Assembly (NCBI GenBank): GCA_036362985.1
Contig: JAYGXS010000003.1
Location: 3,663,022-3,727,021, forward strand
Direction of reading: 5' to 3'
Length of the DNA stretch: 64,000 nt
Origin: Ligula intestinalis
Lineage: Eukaryota; Platyhelminthes; Cestoda; Diphyllobothriidea; Diphyllobothriidae
Made by a program: the position numbers and the translations under genes. Within the stretch, counting starts at the first letter, position 1. Every line of letters begins with the position of its first letter. The notes under the pieces were generated by a model. It was not told the origin of the DNA and ran no database searches. It was given only the letters and a program-made list of their open reading frames with translations. Positions 44,380 to 54,564 of this stretch are shown piece by piece.

Positions 44380-44965
44380 TATAATCATAAGACATTTATT
44401 AACCCCATCCAACTCTACTATTTTCATTATCAGTGAAATTGCATAGGTCTGATGGTGAATTGCCCAAAACATTTGTGTTTGCCAAACAGGCTTTTCATTT
44501 TTGAATAGGTTCATGCGAGCCAAGTTGCCCCGTCAGTTGGCGAATTGCCAAGCCAAGATCGGCAGTGCGTCGTGAGCGGCTAAGGAGCACCACGATTGAG
44601 TGTAAGGGGGCAGTTAGTGTCTTAGTCTATCTGCCCCGTCTACTTATCCATACACAACTAAAATGCGCTGACGTCGGCGATTGACTTAAAATTTATCCCA
44701 ACCACGCCTCAATGCAGAAGACACTTTTGGTGACAGGGGAATACTCCCGTTGACCGATTTATGCACGCTCGAAATATTTGACAACGGGCAAAATTTTCAG
44801 CGTCAAAACAACTGTAGTACGTGTCCGAGGCGGGGGTGGGGAAGAACACTCTGACAGCGGTTTCAATTACATGCACTGCAATAAAACTATAATTTACAGG
44901 TATGACAGAATGAAGAGCACACATTGTTTTCTTTTGATCAACAAAGTTTTTGTATTGCACAGTGC
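44380..44965 (+). repeat. PLE unit 2 3' region
   Basis: The region is a diverged version of the unit 1 and 3 tails (GCCAAGATCGGCAGTGCGTC at about 44550). It continues with GACAGGGGAATACTCC, a TTTTCAGCGTCAAAA block and AAAACTATAATTTACAGG, which recur at 47393-47600 in unit 4. Confidence 0.7.
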
Positions 44966-45119
44966 CGTGGGTGACGGGGTCCAACAGTCTGTTTATGCGT
45001 GTTACACACGCGATTCAGCCCTCATATACTGCGATTCTGTAAGGACACTTCTAGAGGGGGCTATTGTAGCCTGACACAGAGTCCTTTGGTCATTTTAGCG
45101 ATGGTTCATAATCAGAAAT

Positions 45120-45680
45120 ATTGGCGAATGCAACAAAAAAACTTGCTACCTTAACTGTAGAAAAAGACGTGTTCATAAGACCGCCTTTATTAGGCGATGC
45201 AACAAGCGAGCTGATAAGAGAAAGAGATAACAAGCACTTTCCCGCGGCAAACTTACGCGTGGTCTTCACGAACTCTCCTCTTCTAGGCTTCGAAGGAAAG
45301 ATCGAATCCCGTTGAAAACCACGTCAATAGGCATTTACTCTTACCCCTGCTCACCTGGAGCATGATACATTGGCCAAACGAGGCACCTGCGAAGGCGGCT
45401 ACGTAAACGCATGTCGGTCAATATGACTAGAAGTGAAACTACATTGACGCCGAGTTCTATCCTCGCAAACCTTGTTGATAAAAATCACGAAGTCGATCGT
45501 AATGAAGCCTTTCAGGTTGTCTACCGGACATCAGCCGACTTCAACAAAGGCCTTCGTCAACGTGTGCTGGCAACAGCCGAGGCAGTGGCTATACGCCTAG
45601 CGAATCCAGTGCTATGTTGTCATATAACGCTAATACAGGCATTCTCTCTTCCGTGGCCGACGCCAGATGGTGATCGCATG
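45120..45680 (+). pseudogene. PLE C-terminal domain, unit 3 (lineage 4)
   Basis: The first frame gives RERDNKHFPAANLRVVFTNS and ends in a stop after GKIESR; this is the linker before the nuclease. The next gives SIGIYSYPCSPGA, a stop, then YIGQTRHLRRRLRKRM. The frame then stays open through SSILANLVDKNHEVDRNEAF and RVLATAEAVAIRLANP to PDGD. GIY and YIG are exact here, but the CxC pair is lost and two stops interrupt the frame. The upstream RT is not recognisable. Confidence 0.8.
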
Positions 45681-45824
45681 TCGCCGCCATCCCCTAGTGA
45701 CAGCTGTATATTCCGTGCACGTGACAGGGATTTTCATTCCGCGTACTTGCCCCGTGACCAATACTCACAATCCATTCTAGTTCCCCACTCGCCCAGTGCA
45801 ATGACCTCTACATGCCAATCTCGT

Positions 45825-46888
45825 CATGCGGGCGGCGTTCAGACGATCAATTAAAATCGCAAGACCTTTATTAACACCACCTAACTCTATGTTCACTATC
45901 CCTGCAATTGTACGGACCCGATGAAGAATTGCCGAAAACATCCGTGCTTGCCAAACAGGCTTTTCAGTTGTGAATATTTACATGCGAGCCAAGTAGCCCC
46001 ATCAGTTGGCGAATTGCCAAGCCAAGATCGGCAGTGCGTCGTGAGGAGCTCAAGAGCGCCATGGGTGGGTGTTAGCGTGAGAGGCAGTTAGGGTCTCAGA
46101 CTTTCAGCTTCGTCTACTAGTCCTGACACTACCAAAATCAGCTGATGTCGACGAATGGCTCAAAATATATTCCACCCACGCCTCTAATGCAAAAACACTT
46201 TCGGTAATAGCCTTTTACTCATCCTGTTATGTCGCCTCAAGACTGGAAGCCTACCGAATCTGATCGAATACACCTTACCCATCTGATAGATTAGTCTACG
46301 GTCTCCTCTCCTCTCTTTCAGAACACGGCTCTATTATCGAATTTCCATCTCGAGCCTCAAATCCATTCCTTCCAGATAGATGGAATTGTACCACAGAAAG
46401 AGACCATCGCGTCAAAGCATCCGTGCGCCCCTTTTCCCCTACTCTCGGCTGCAGCATAGTGACTCACTATCGCAGGACGTTTACGCATTCGCGTTTACAG
46501 CACGCTAGGGAACAGACGCGGGCGCAGGCCCCGACCCTGCCACGCGTCGGAGGCCTCTGATCACCACAGAGTGTCTATGCACAACAAGCAGTCCTTCGTC
46601 TTCTCCTCCTCCTCCTATAGGAAAATGTGCATGATAATTGTAGTGCTCTGAGCCCATCCAAGACTTAGATCTATACATCTCATACACTATGCTCCGATTG
46701 CAGAGCAAAGGCATGATGACCGGGCTCGAGTGCAGTGATTGACGAGTTTAAAAAGTCCGTCTATGTGCACATAACGCCCGACGCAATGTTCATTACACAT
46801 ACACTAGACTGCTCCAAGAACGACTCGGACTTAACCCACATAATAGAACCACTGCAGCCTGACGCTCAGTCCTCTGGTCATTTCAAAT
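45825..46888 (+). repeat. PLE unit 3 3' region plus family D arm
   Basis: This is the counterpart of 42600-43640 but includes a fuller family D arm at 46445-46660 (GTGACTCACTATCGCAGG, GGAGGCCTCTGATCACCACA, GATAATTGTAGTGCTCTGA). It ends at the TA target of the pogo-like MITE. Confidence 0.75.
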
Positions 46889-46890
46889 TA

Positions 46891-47163
46891 CAGTAGAACC
46901 TCGGTTAAAGAGTTTAATCCGCTCCGGCACCGAGCTTTTCATGTGAAACACTCGTCTTGCGAAAAGTAGCCAATCAAATTGAAGCAGTTCACTGATTGGC
47001 TGCGGTTGACCGAGGACTGAGCTTGACTCCACGGTGGGCACAGGCACACACTGACACCTTAACGGAGTGGCAGCTCGTCAATCGAAATAAATTTTCTGCG
47101 AGTGTCTCGCTCGTTAGCTGAAATGCTCGTAGATGGGGCTGCTAGTCACCCGAGGCTTCACTG
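46891..47163. mobile_element. Pogo/Tigger-like MITE with TA duplication
   Basis: The element is 273 bp, flanked by TA at 46889-46890 and 47164-47165. The ends are CAGTAGAACCTCGG and, in reverse complement, CAGTGAAGCCTCGG, the form expected of pogo/Tigger DNA transposons. It contains AAAGAGTTTAATCCG and opposed CCAAT boxes (46968-46976 and 46993-47001). It encodes nothing and inserted into PLE-derived sequence. Confidence 0.85.
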
Positions 47164-47165
47164 TA

Positions 47166-47640
47166 CTCCCACGAAGGCCAAGCTACCCTGTCAGTTTGCA
47201 AATTGCCAAGTCAAGATCGACAGTGCGTCATGAGAGGCTCAAGAGCGCCATGGGTGAGTATAGGGGGTAGACAGTCATTGTCTCAGTCTATCAGCCCCGC
47301 CTGCTAGTCCAGACGCTAGTAAAATAAGCTGATGTCGACGAATGGCTCAAAATATACTCCACCCACGCCTCTATACAGAAAACACTTTCGGTGACAGGAG
47401 GAATACTCCAAATATCCAAATTGCGCGCGAGGCGATCTACATACCCCCTGATCATTTTTATAAAGTCGGACATTTTGACGATATTCAGACTTTTCAGCGT
47501 CAAAAGGACTGGAGTACATACCTACAGCTAGAGGAAAGAACACTCTGAAGGCAGTTGCAATGACATGTACTGCAATAAAAATATAATTTACATGTGAGAG
47601 AGTGAAGAGCACTCGCCAATTTTTCCTTTATTTTTTCTAT
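47166..47640 (+). repeat. PLE-derived unit 4, 3' region only
   Basis: AAATTGCCAAGTCAAGATCGACAG, CTCAAGAGCGCCATGGGTGA, GATGTCGACGAATGGCTCAA, TTTTCAGCGTCAAAAGGACT and AATATAATTTACATG match the tails of units 1-3. There is no GIY-YIG segment. CTTTATTTTTT at about 47625 gives an AATAAA on the minus strand that could serve TMEM11. Confidence 0.65.
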
Positions 47641-48072
47641 GAACAAGGTGAGATAAAAGCTTTTGTACAGCACAGTGTGTCTGCCAGAACTAAACGTCTA
47701 CGACGGGCACGCAGCAATGATGAGCATGATTGAGGATCCTTGTCTACTTTTTTCTTTACAAAAATACACCGAGTACGAAAAGAAAAGATGCAAAATATCG
47801 GTCCGAAAAATCTACTTGCGTGTCCGCCGTACGACAGAGCTAGGAGACGGGGGGGGGAGCGAACCGTGCGGGCTATGCGCAGCCACAAACGCGGCGAACT
47901 TTAAACACTTCCCTAACACACAGAGGTGCTCTGGCGAAAATACTTGGTTGACCAATGGAGGTAGCCAGGCGCAGACTTCTAGTTTGAGAGAGAGAGAGAT
48001 GTCATGAGGACTTCTGTTGGAGGTCACTGACTGCAACATGTGGCGCGCAGTCCCGAGCCTCTCACGCGGAGA

Positions 48073-48713
48073 CTACAGGGAGCTACCGGCGGTAAGACGA
48101 CCCGGCCGGAGACGCAGCACAGCCAGACACACACAGACGGCCGCAGTCAGTGATACTGAATTGTGCACTAGTTTGCGATAGAAATCATCACGCCTTACGA
48201 GCACCACCGGTCGGTTGGACGCTGTACCCTCATCGATTTGCTGTGAATGGTGGTTGCAGGAGGGACAGTGGTCAGAGTGAGGGTGCATTCGCTGCGATCC
48301 GCTGCTACCTCTATCCCCATTGGAGGGCAGCGGACGTGGAGTGTTTGAACTCCGCACTGACACATCCACCTCCTCGCCGGAGGAGAGACGTGCGTCCTCG
48401 GAAGCGGCCGGAGAGGAGGCTGCATATGAGGAGGCAGAAGCCAAGGGGGAGCCGTTGTCCAGGTTGAGGGCAGCCGCAGCTATGCGCGGAGGCAGGGCGG
48501 AGAGCGATTTGGCGACCTGGTACTTGGAGCAGGGATCCCACTGCCAGAACAGGGTGTAGAGGCCAGCCGAGGAGACACTCATGAGGCCGAAAAAGATGCC
48601 AGGCAGGAGGTGAACGCCGGTGCTGAGTGGCGCTATTGCCAGGGAGGATAGACGCCCAGGGTTTCTGCCTTCGAAGTAGACCGCCAGGCAAGTGCCAGCC
48701 ATAGCTGCAACAC
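48073..48713 (-). CDS. TMEM11: TMEM11 homologue, exon 2 (C-terminal)
   Basis: This exon encodes the membrane and C-terminal part of a mitochondrial membrane protein of the TMEM11/PMI family, which is needed for normal mitochondrial and cristae shape. The minus-strand acceptor (CTTGCGTCCACAG) precedes 48713. The exon starts in phase 1 and supplies the last two bases of a Gly codon. It then runs 212 codons to TAG at 48075-48073. Family landmarks are a first hydrophobic segment (VAAMAGTCLAVYF), a second (LLPGIFFGLMSVSSAGLYTL), FWQWDPCSKYQV (human TMEM11: SWQFDPCCKYQV), SLSALP, then PVVLVRRDDFYRKLVHN (human: PVVLVRKDDLHRKRLHN) and a third hydrophobic stretch. Between LSALPPRI and PVVLV lies an insertion of about 89 residues, Ser-rich with a His/Cys cluster, where human has about 8 residues. 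A GTAAGG inside VVLVRRDD could mimic a donor, but the downstream homology says it is exon. Confidence 0.9.
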
Positions 48714-49149
48714 CTGTGGACGCAAGAAGGAACAGAATTACGTAAAAGGAGTGCACAATGGCTAACTAAGGTATCATAACATACTATTTACTGGTCTTAG
48801 TAAATAGTATTACTAGATTTAGCAGTTAAGCATAGGCACGCACTTATAGCAGCAGTATCCTAGTCCCTGTAGTCCAAACCTAGTAGAAATGGACACAGCC
48901 TGGTGGATAGAGTTGAGAGGGCGGCAATCAAGGCAAGCCCTGACGTGCTCAGGGTCTCAAACATGTATTTACTCAAAATAGCATAAACCCAGATTTCACA
49001 ATCCTTGTGGAAATCAAGAGGTATGAGCCCTAGTGTTAATTTCAAATCAGCATCACCTCTAATATTAGGGTCAGAAATAGTACCAGTACTACTAATACTC
49101 AACTACATTGGTACTTACTTGTACATCACTGAGATGACTTGGGAATTTT

Positions 49150-49560
49150 GGGTACGAGCGAGTACCCAACAGCCGCACGGTTTGTTCGAGGTTGTCTCCT
49201 CTAGCACTTTGGCTCAATAGCCTAACCACAAGGCAGCGGTGGCAAGCGAACTTATTTAATGGCAGTTCACGCTCACCATGTCGCAGCGCCGTCGTCAGGT
49301 TTTGCGACACTTTATAGGCTTTTGGCTTGCCGGGCCTCAGCCCGCCGCGCCCTGGTAGCACTGTCGCTGCTGCGTCCGCGACTGCGTCCGCGACTGCTTA
49401 TTCGTTAGACCCGAGAGCCCACTTATTTCACAGCTAACCTTCTCTGAAGGTCGTTCGAATATCCGCCACCCGTGCAAGCCCGGGTAGCCAGCAGTTAGAC
49501 TAACAGGTAACCCATCTTCCCGGCAACTACATTGGTAGTCAGTAGATTCAGACATAGTAG
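49150..49560 (-). mobile_element. LTR-like segment inside the TMEM11 intron
   Basis: On the minus strand TATAAA (49316-49311) is followed about 50 bases later by ATTAAA (49260-49255) and a GT-rich stretch, as in an LTR. A duplicated GCGTCCGCGACT unit lies at about 49371-49395. No coding interior is present and the termini are not resolved. Confidence 0.4.
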
Positions 49561-49564
49561 TAGC

Positions 49565-50125
49565 CGTATCAGTCTCGGCTTCCCTAAACCTGTCTTGACA
49601 CCTATTAAGAGTGAGTGAGGGTAGGTGGTGTGGTAGTACCCACGCAAAGTCTACTTAAGACTAAGTTAGGCCGTGTTTCTGGCTTGCATTGTAAAACGCG
49701 GCGAACGCCGGGTTCCGTTTGGTCTTCTTGACCCCTGGCGAAGGTGAAGAGTGCGGTTTGTGCGAACTACGTCTGCTATCGCTATCATCTACCCCCTAAG
49801 ACGTTTCACCTTCTGTACCAACCTGTTGGTGCACTTGGTGGACTTGATCGAAATCGAGGGTCGAACAGACACACCCGTGATGTCCAGACCATGTATCGTT
49901 GCAACTACCACCGTCGTCATGAGAGTAAGACCGTCGGTATTGATGGTGTCCACCATGGGCACTACAGTAGGATGACGCAGGGACGATAATTTACACTGGA
50001 TAAAAGTGAAAGTTGACTTGTGTAGCATTTACTTGACTCGCTCTCTCCCTCTTCCCTCACCCACTTGGGTTCGGTGTCAAGAGACAGTCAAGAGAACCTG
50101 AAGCAGCATCGGACGCGAGGCCGTC
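49565..50125. other. No gene recognised
   Basis: There are overlapping short frames on both strands around 49744-50028. The stretch AAGAGACAGTCAAGAGAACC resembles the 27255 and 53265 repeats. Confidence 0.35.
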
Positions 50126-50129
50126 CCTT

Positions 50130-50380
50130 TAATAAGTGCCACTACGTGGGAGTGCCATAACGATCACATCAAGGAGCCATTGCAGCCTAACTCTTAGTCC
50201 GCCATTCCACACAACAAAAACAAACACTGTACTGACCACGCGGTCTGAGTTATCAATTAGCAACCCTCCAAACCGCGACTTTGAGCGCACCTGGATATTT
50301 TTAGGAGCGACAGATTGTTTACATCGAGGAAGGAAAGGCACGGAGTCCTCGACCTCACTCGCTCCCCAAAATCAGCATCA
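50130..50380 (+). repeat. Dispersed repeat shared with 27360-27610
   Basis: The copies share GTGCCATAA (GCGCCATAA in the other), AGGAGCCATTGCAGCCTAAC, AGCAACCCTCCAAACCGCGAC, TTGAGCGCACC and CGACCTCACTCGCTCCCCA. GCCATTGCAGCCTGAC also occurs in the PLE leaders. Confidence 0.6.
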
Positions 50381-50384
50381 AGTC

Positions 50385-51090
50385 GCCGTCCTAGTCGGTC
50401 GATCGCCTGATTTGGGGTTGGCGATGTGGTTGACAGGGTCGGCAAACCCGTCTGCACGTGCCACAGCACGACCTGGCCCCCGTGCCACACACCAGGAGCT
50501 TGGAAGGAGCCGTCGCCTTCTGACTTCCAGTCCACTCATCAGCCACTACACACACTGAGCTGATGTTGTGTCTGGTAAATGTGTCAGCTGACTGCCTTCT
50601 CAGCCACAGTAAACCGTGATAGTTTCAGACTCGCATCAGATATGTGACATACGAGCTGCATGCGGAAGGAGTTGAGGAACAGCCCTGCCTACTGAACTTA
50701 CATGTACACCTAAGGCCCAAATCGGACAACTACATTGACCTAAGTTGTCACAGTCGCTCACCGCGCTGGCTTCAGTAAGCACTAAGGCTGAAGCCTGAGT
50801 CTCCGGGGTATCGACGTTCCTCTAGCTACGGCCATCAGCCGGTTTCACACTAGAGTGCAACCCTGGCATGGGACAGCTCTAAAGCTTTTACTTATTCTGG
50901 CTTAAGTCAGTGCTCAAGTTTACGCCTAGGCTTCCAGGGCGTCGACTTTCCGATTAACGATAGCCGGCTGCCTGCCTGCCTTATGTTGCTCTGCGACGCT
51001 GACTCAGGTCAGCACTAAAACTACCTAGCGTTCCGTCCTCTGACCATCGCCTACCTAGCGCTATGAGTATACGTCACGCTAAGAGCGTGG
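50385..51090. other. GC-rich intronic DNA, no gene seen
   Basis: No domain-bearing frame or repeat was recognised apart from scattered short matches. Confidence 0.35.
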
Positions 51091-51103
51091 GACGGTCACG
51101 ATA

Positions 51104-51150
51104 TTACCACCACCACCACCACCGCCACCACTACCATCACCACCATCGCA
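51104..51150. repeat. CAC/CAT trinucleotide microsatellite
   Basis: An imperfect (CAC)n tract yields a His-rich reading frame on the plus strand. The frame is a by-product of the repeat. Confidence 0.8.
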
Positions 51151-51154
51151 ACTT

Positions 51155-52140
51155 GGCGTCCGAAAAAAATGCATCCCGATTAACTATGGCACTAAATGGA
51201 TTCGCGAAATGGCTTTATTCAACCTTCAAGGTCAAATGTGCACCGGGATGCAAAGTAGGCAGGGGACATAGTTCCATGACGACCTTCTAAAAATGCAATG
51301 TCTCGGGTGGACAAATACATTCGAGCAGTTAGTTTATCCATTCACGCTGCCCAGGAATTGTAAAACTGCACCACCGACCAGAGGGCAGGTCTTGTAACTA
51401 ATGGCCTGTAAATCTGAAGACGCCGGCAATTTACAAACAAGTCGGAACAAAAAATTTAAATCGGTTAGAGTAAGGAAAACATCGTTGTTTACAGGTTCTG
51501 CAAACCTTCTGGGAGTATCTACGTATCCGTTGCTATTGTTCAGTTAAATTTGTGTGCTCCAGGCCTTAGTTTAAGCAGTCATCTTCCACGATTATACATT
51601 TTGAATCTTCAGCACTGTTACATCGTACATATTACATATTGTACATATTATTTAAGTGAAACGCACATGTGGCGGACAGCAACAATGCCTATTCCCCCTT
51701 CGTTGTCCAAGGCCCGCTGCCCCAAAATTATGTCGTCACAAACAACTGCTACAATGCTTTCCTTCATTGGCGCCCCCGTCCCCCGAGGCTTGATCTCGCA
51801 GCTACTTCTGGCTAACCGATAACAGCTGCGTCAGCGCTTCCTGCTTTTCGGCGTGCCGGCGGACCCGACATTTGACCTCAACTTCTTTACGCACGCACAC
51901 ACACACCCGCATATACACGTGTCATAATAAGTAAGTCTGCCTAAGTGCCACTTGACTAAGACACCCCTCGGCCGATGCAGCAAAGGCTTTTTACAGGCAA
52001 CATCCCCTCGGGCAATTGCAAAAACAATGGCAAAACAATTGAACTCGCTTCACAATGTTACTAAAACAACTGTCATCATCCCACACAACTGACAGTCGAG
52101 TCTCTCAGGCCTGACTGGACGCAGTCAGGACCAGCCCTGG
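51155..52140. other. Intronic, no gene seen
   Basis: A short CA run lies at about 51895-51906. No other structure was recognised. Confidence 0.35.
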
Positions 52141-52149
52141 CTTCGCCAG

Positions 52150-52290
52150 TGGCCACTGCCTTCTGAGACAGCAACTCAGGGTTTTGTACACAATAAACCA
52201 CTTCTTCTGGTGACTCTTATTTTTCACTCCGGCCTGGGATTCGACCTGATGATTGCAGTGTTCCGAGTACAACCACAACTTAGACCGCTA
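52150..52290 (+). repeat. Family D foldback right-end fragment
   Basis: GTACACAATAAACCACTTC, GGGATTCGACCTGATGATTGCAG and TGTTCCGAGTACAACC follow the order of the family D right arm. Confidence 0.5.
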
Positions 52291-52294
52291 CACA

Positions 52295-53730
52295 TACACA
52301 GAATTCACATGTTCAGCTATCCTCAATGGTATCGAGGCCAAACTACAGATGGAGTTTCGAAGACGGAAGCACGCGTATTGTGAGATCGAAAAGGTGTGTA
52401 ACTGATACTCAGTTAGAGTAACAGAAATTACCGCTGGTTGGTTGAGAAAGCAGCCACAGCCAACACATAACGGCCCTTTTAATGACTGCCTAGCTGTCTT
52501 TTGAATAATGAAATGAAAGCCAGACTCGTTCAGTGCGCCTCGACTTCACTCCAGACAGAAACATGAAACACGGGTTTCAAACCATCTACCTTTCAAATCA
52601 GAGGCTGGCACAAAAGACCTTTGGTGGCAAGCCAATTTCACGTCAACAGGTCTGTTTTTTGTTTACTTACAGTTCGCTCAGACAGGCACGATCCGATATT
52701 CAATTAGTTTTTAGGAACGTATAACAGTCGGCTCAAACAGTGAAAGCTGCCAGTTTTACTTGCAACGTTAACGAATAAACACGGAAGCATGATTTTGGTT
52801 CTGAGGGGTTTTTTAGGTGGAGTTGAAATATTGAGTGGCGTGCGGTTTCAGGATATTTAAGTCACATCCAGTAACCGGCTTTCAAATTCAGGTCTTTCGG
52901 GTCATTCGAAAAGATCTCACTTACTAAAAATGTCTACTCTAAAGATAGGATTTTTTCCAGTTATGGTCGATGCCCTTGTAAATGTCAACATATCTTACAG
53001 AAGGCGTGCCTTGCTTGTATTTACTATGTATCAAATCACAGTTTTTTTCCAAAGCAAGTGTACCATTCGGTGTACAAAAGTTTGAAATTGCCATATTTTT
53101 ACGACCATATAGTTCTCGACCGTCGATTTCGATGATATCTACAGCAAGGTGGCACAGGGATGGTGAATTGCGATTGAATTACTTTTAGGTGATAGAAGAC
53201 TTGCAAGACATCTACTGCACTCTCTCTTACCTCACCCCTTTGAGTCCAGTTCTAAGATACAGTCAATAAGACCGAAGGTGGGATCGGGCGCAGGTGGCTG
53301 GCGCGACTTAAATTGTCGTCTCTATGCATGCCAAAACGCCCCCTCTCCTAGATGTTCGGTATTTGTTATAGGACTGCAAACCGAACTACTTCCACCATGC
53401 CCTGACGCAACTCCTGTGTTGGTCCAGCGCATTTACGCACGACCCGTTTAGGGGATGCTAAGACCTAATAATGTCAGTTTAAATAACACCGTAAACTACA
53501 TACGGCAGCTTCTTTCTTAAACATAAATCAGGATGACATTTCTTGCGGAAAGCATAAGTTTCAATGAAACAGTCGTCGTATTTAACATTAGAAGTTTGAA
53601 CCAATTTTCTCAAACCAGAAGAGGCTCTTTTTGCCAGTTTGAAACGGAAAGCAATGGGCTTTTTCTACCAAACGAATAGAACATAAAGGAATCGGAAAAC
53701 AAGGGCAAAACGCATACTTATTAGTAGGAG
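52295..53730. other. Intronic; repeat block near 53080-53330
   Basis: CGACCGTCGATTTCGATGAT, AGATACAGTCAATAAGACCG and CGCAGGTGGCTGGCGCGA recur at 27130-27310. The rest shows nothing recognisable. Confidence 0.5.
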
Positions 53731-53734
53731 TTTT

Positions 53735-54308
53735 GGCCAAAGTAGCTTATGTAGACCCACTTATATACTCCTAGTCCCACCATTTTGTCCTGTAAAAACG
53801 GTGGTCATAGAGTTTTGGGCGGTGAGGAAATAGGTTAGGCAGAGAATTAAATTTTTAGAAGTGTAAATTGAAAAAAATGTAGTCGAAGTTGCTTTCCGCG
53901 GCCGCTGGGAGTAAGTTGTTCCGCATGTAAATTAAAGGTGTGCGCGGCGTTTCGCGCCGCGGACTATACTAATCTAACTCCAGAACCGTAAGTTGGACCT
54001 CAGGTAAGTTGAAGTAGACGACATCCTAACCATCACTTCAATTTATCGCGAAATTCAAGAAACCTGAAATCTGAAAATTGGATTTTTCCGCAATAAGTTA
54101 AACGATAACACAGATTAGGAAAATCTACAGATATAAATCAGCAACACTTCTAAATACAGTAAAATAATAAATGTATTTAGCATTTATTAAAGTATATCCC
54201 GCTGCATATCCTAATCCCCCACCCATAAAACCCTATAACCACCGTTTTCGTAGGAAAACATTCACGGAGTAGGAATAAATGAGTGGGCCTACATAAGCCA
54301 CTGTTGCC
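53735..54308. mobile_element. Complete TIR element (MITE-2), 574 bp
   Basis: Left end GGCCAAAGTAGCTTATGTAG; right end, in reverse complement, GGCAACAGTGGCTTATGTAG. The inverted ends continue for about 110 bp, including AAAACGGTGGT-ATAG. Flanks GGAGTTTT and TGAGTTTT suggest an 8-bp target duplication with one mismatch. A central GC-rich inverted repeat (GCGGCGTTTCGCGCCGC) is kept in the partial copy at 11633. There is no coding capacity. Confidence 0.8.
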
Positions 54309-54329
54309 TGAGTTTTTTTGCAGATTTGA

Positions 54330-54560
54330 GCAATAAATTTGAGCCAATTGTGAAAAAGTTGGCGGAATCGGTGGGATTCGAATCCACGTCAGCCAGGGGA
54401 AGGCTTGAGTACAGCCGACGCTCTAGTCAACTGAGCTATCCAAGCCCCTGCTAGGAGCTGTGATTTTCATCACGCAAGGGGTTGATTTACCCGCCCAGCC
54501 TACCGCAACGTTTCCACCAATACTGATACAGTAGCCTGACGGTCCAAGCAGGATTTCCCA
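54330..54560 (-). repeat. tRNA-derived SINE-like element (type I)
   Basis: On the minus strand A box GGATAGCTCAGTTGAC (54441-54426) and B box GGATTCGAATCC (54385-54374) are well preserved. The leader (54540-54480: TATTGGTGGAAAC, GGTAGGCTGGGCGGG) matches 21660-21925. The acceptor stem cannot pair, so it is not a working tRNA gene. Confidence 0.7.
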
Positions 54561-54564
54561 GGCA

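Noticed and set aside
48180..48190. Alternative donor GTAAGG inside VVLVRRDD of TMEM11 exon 2
   Set aside because: Homology to TMEM11 continues across it to the stop, so splicing there would remove a conserved part.
48150..48559. Plus-strand open frames of 79-105 codons
   Set aside because: They are antisense shadows of the GC-rich TMEM11 exon.
51063..51290. His-rich open frame
   Set aside because: It is produced by a CAC/CAT microsatellite.
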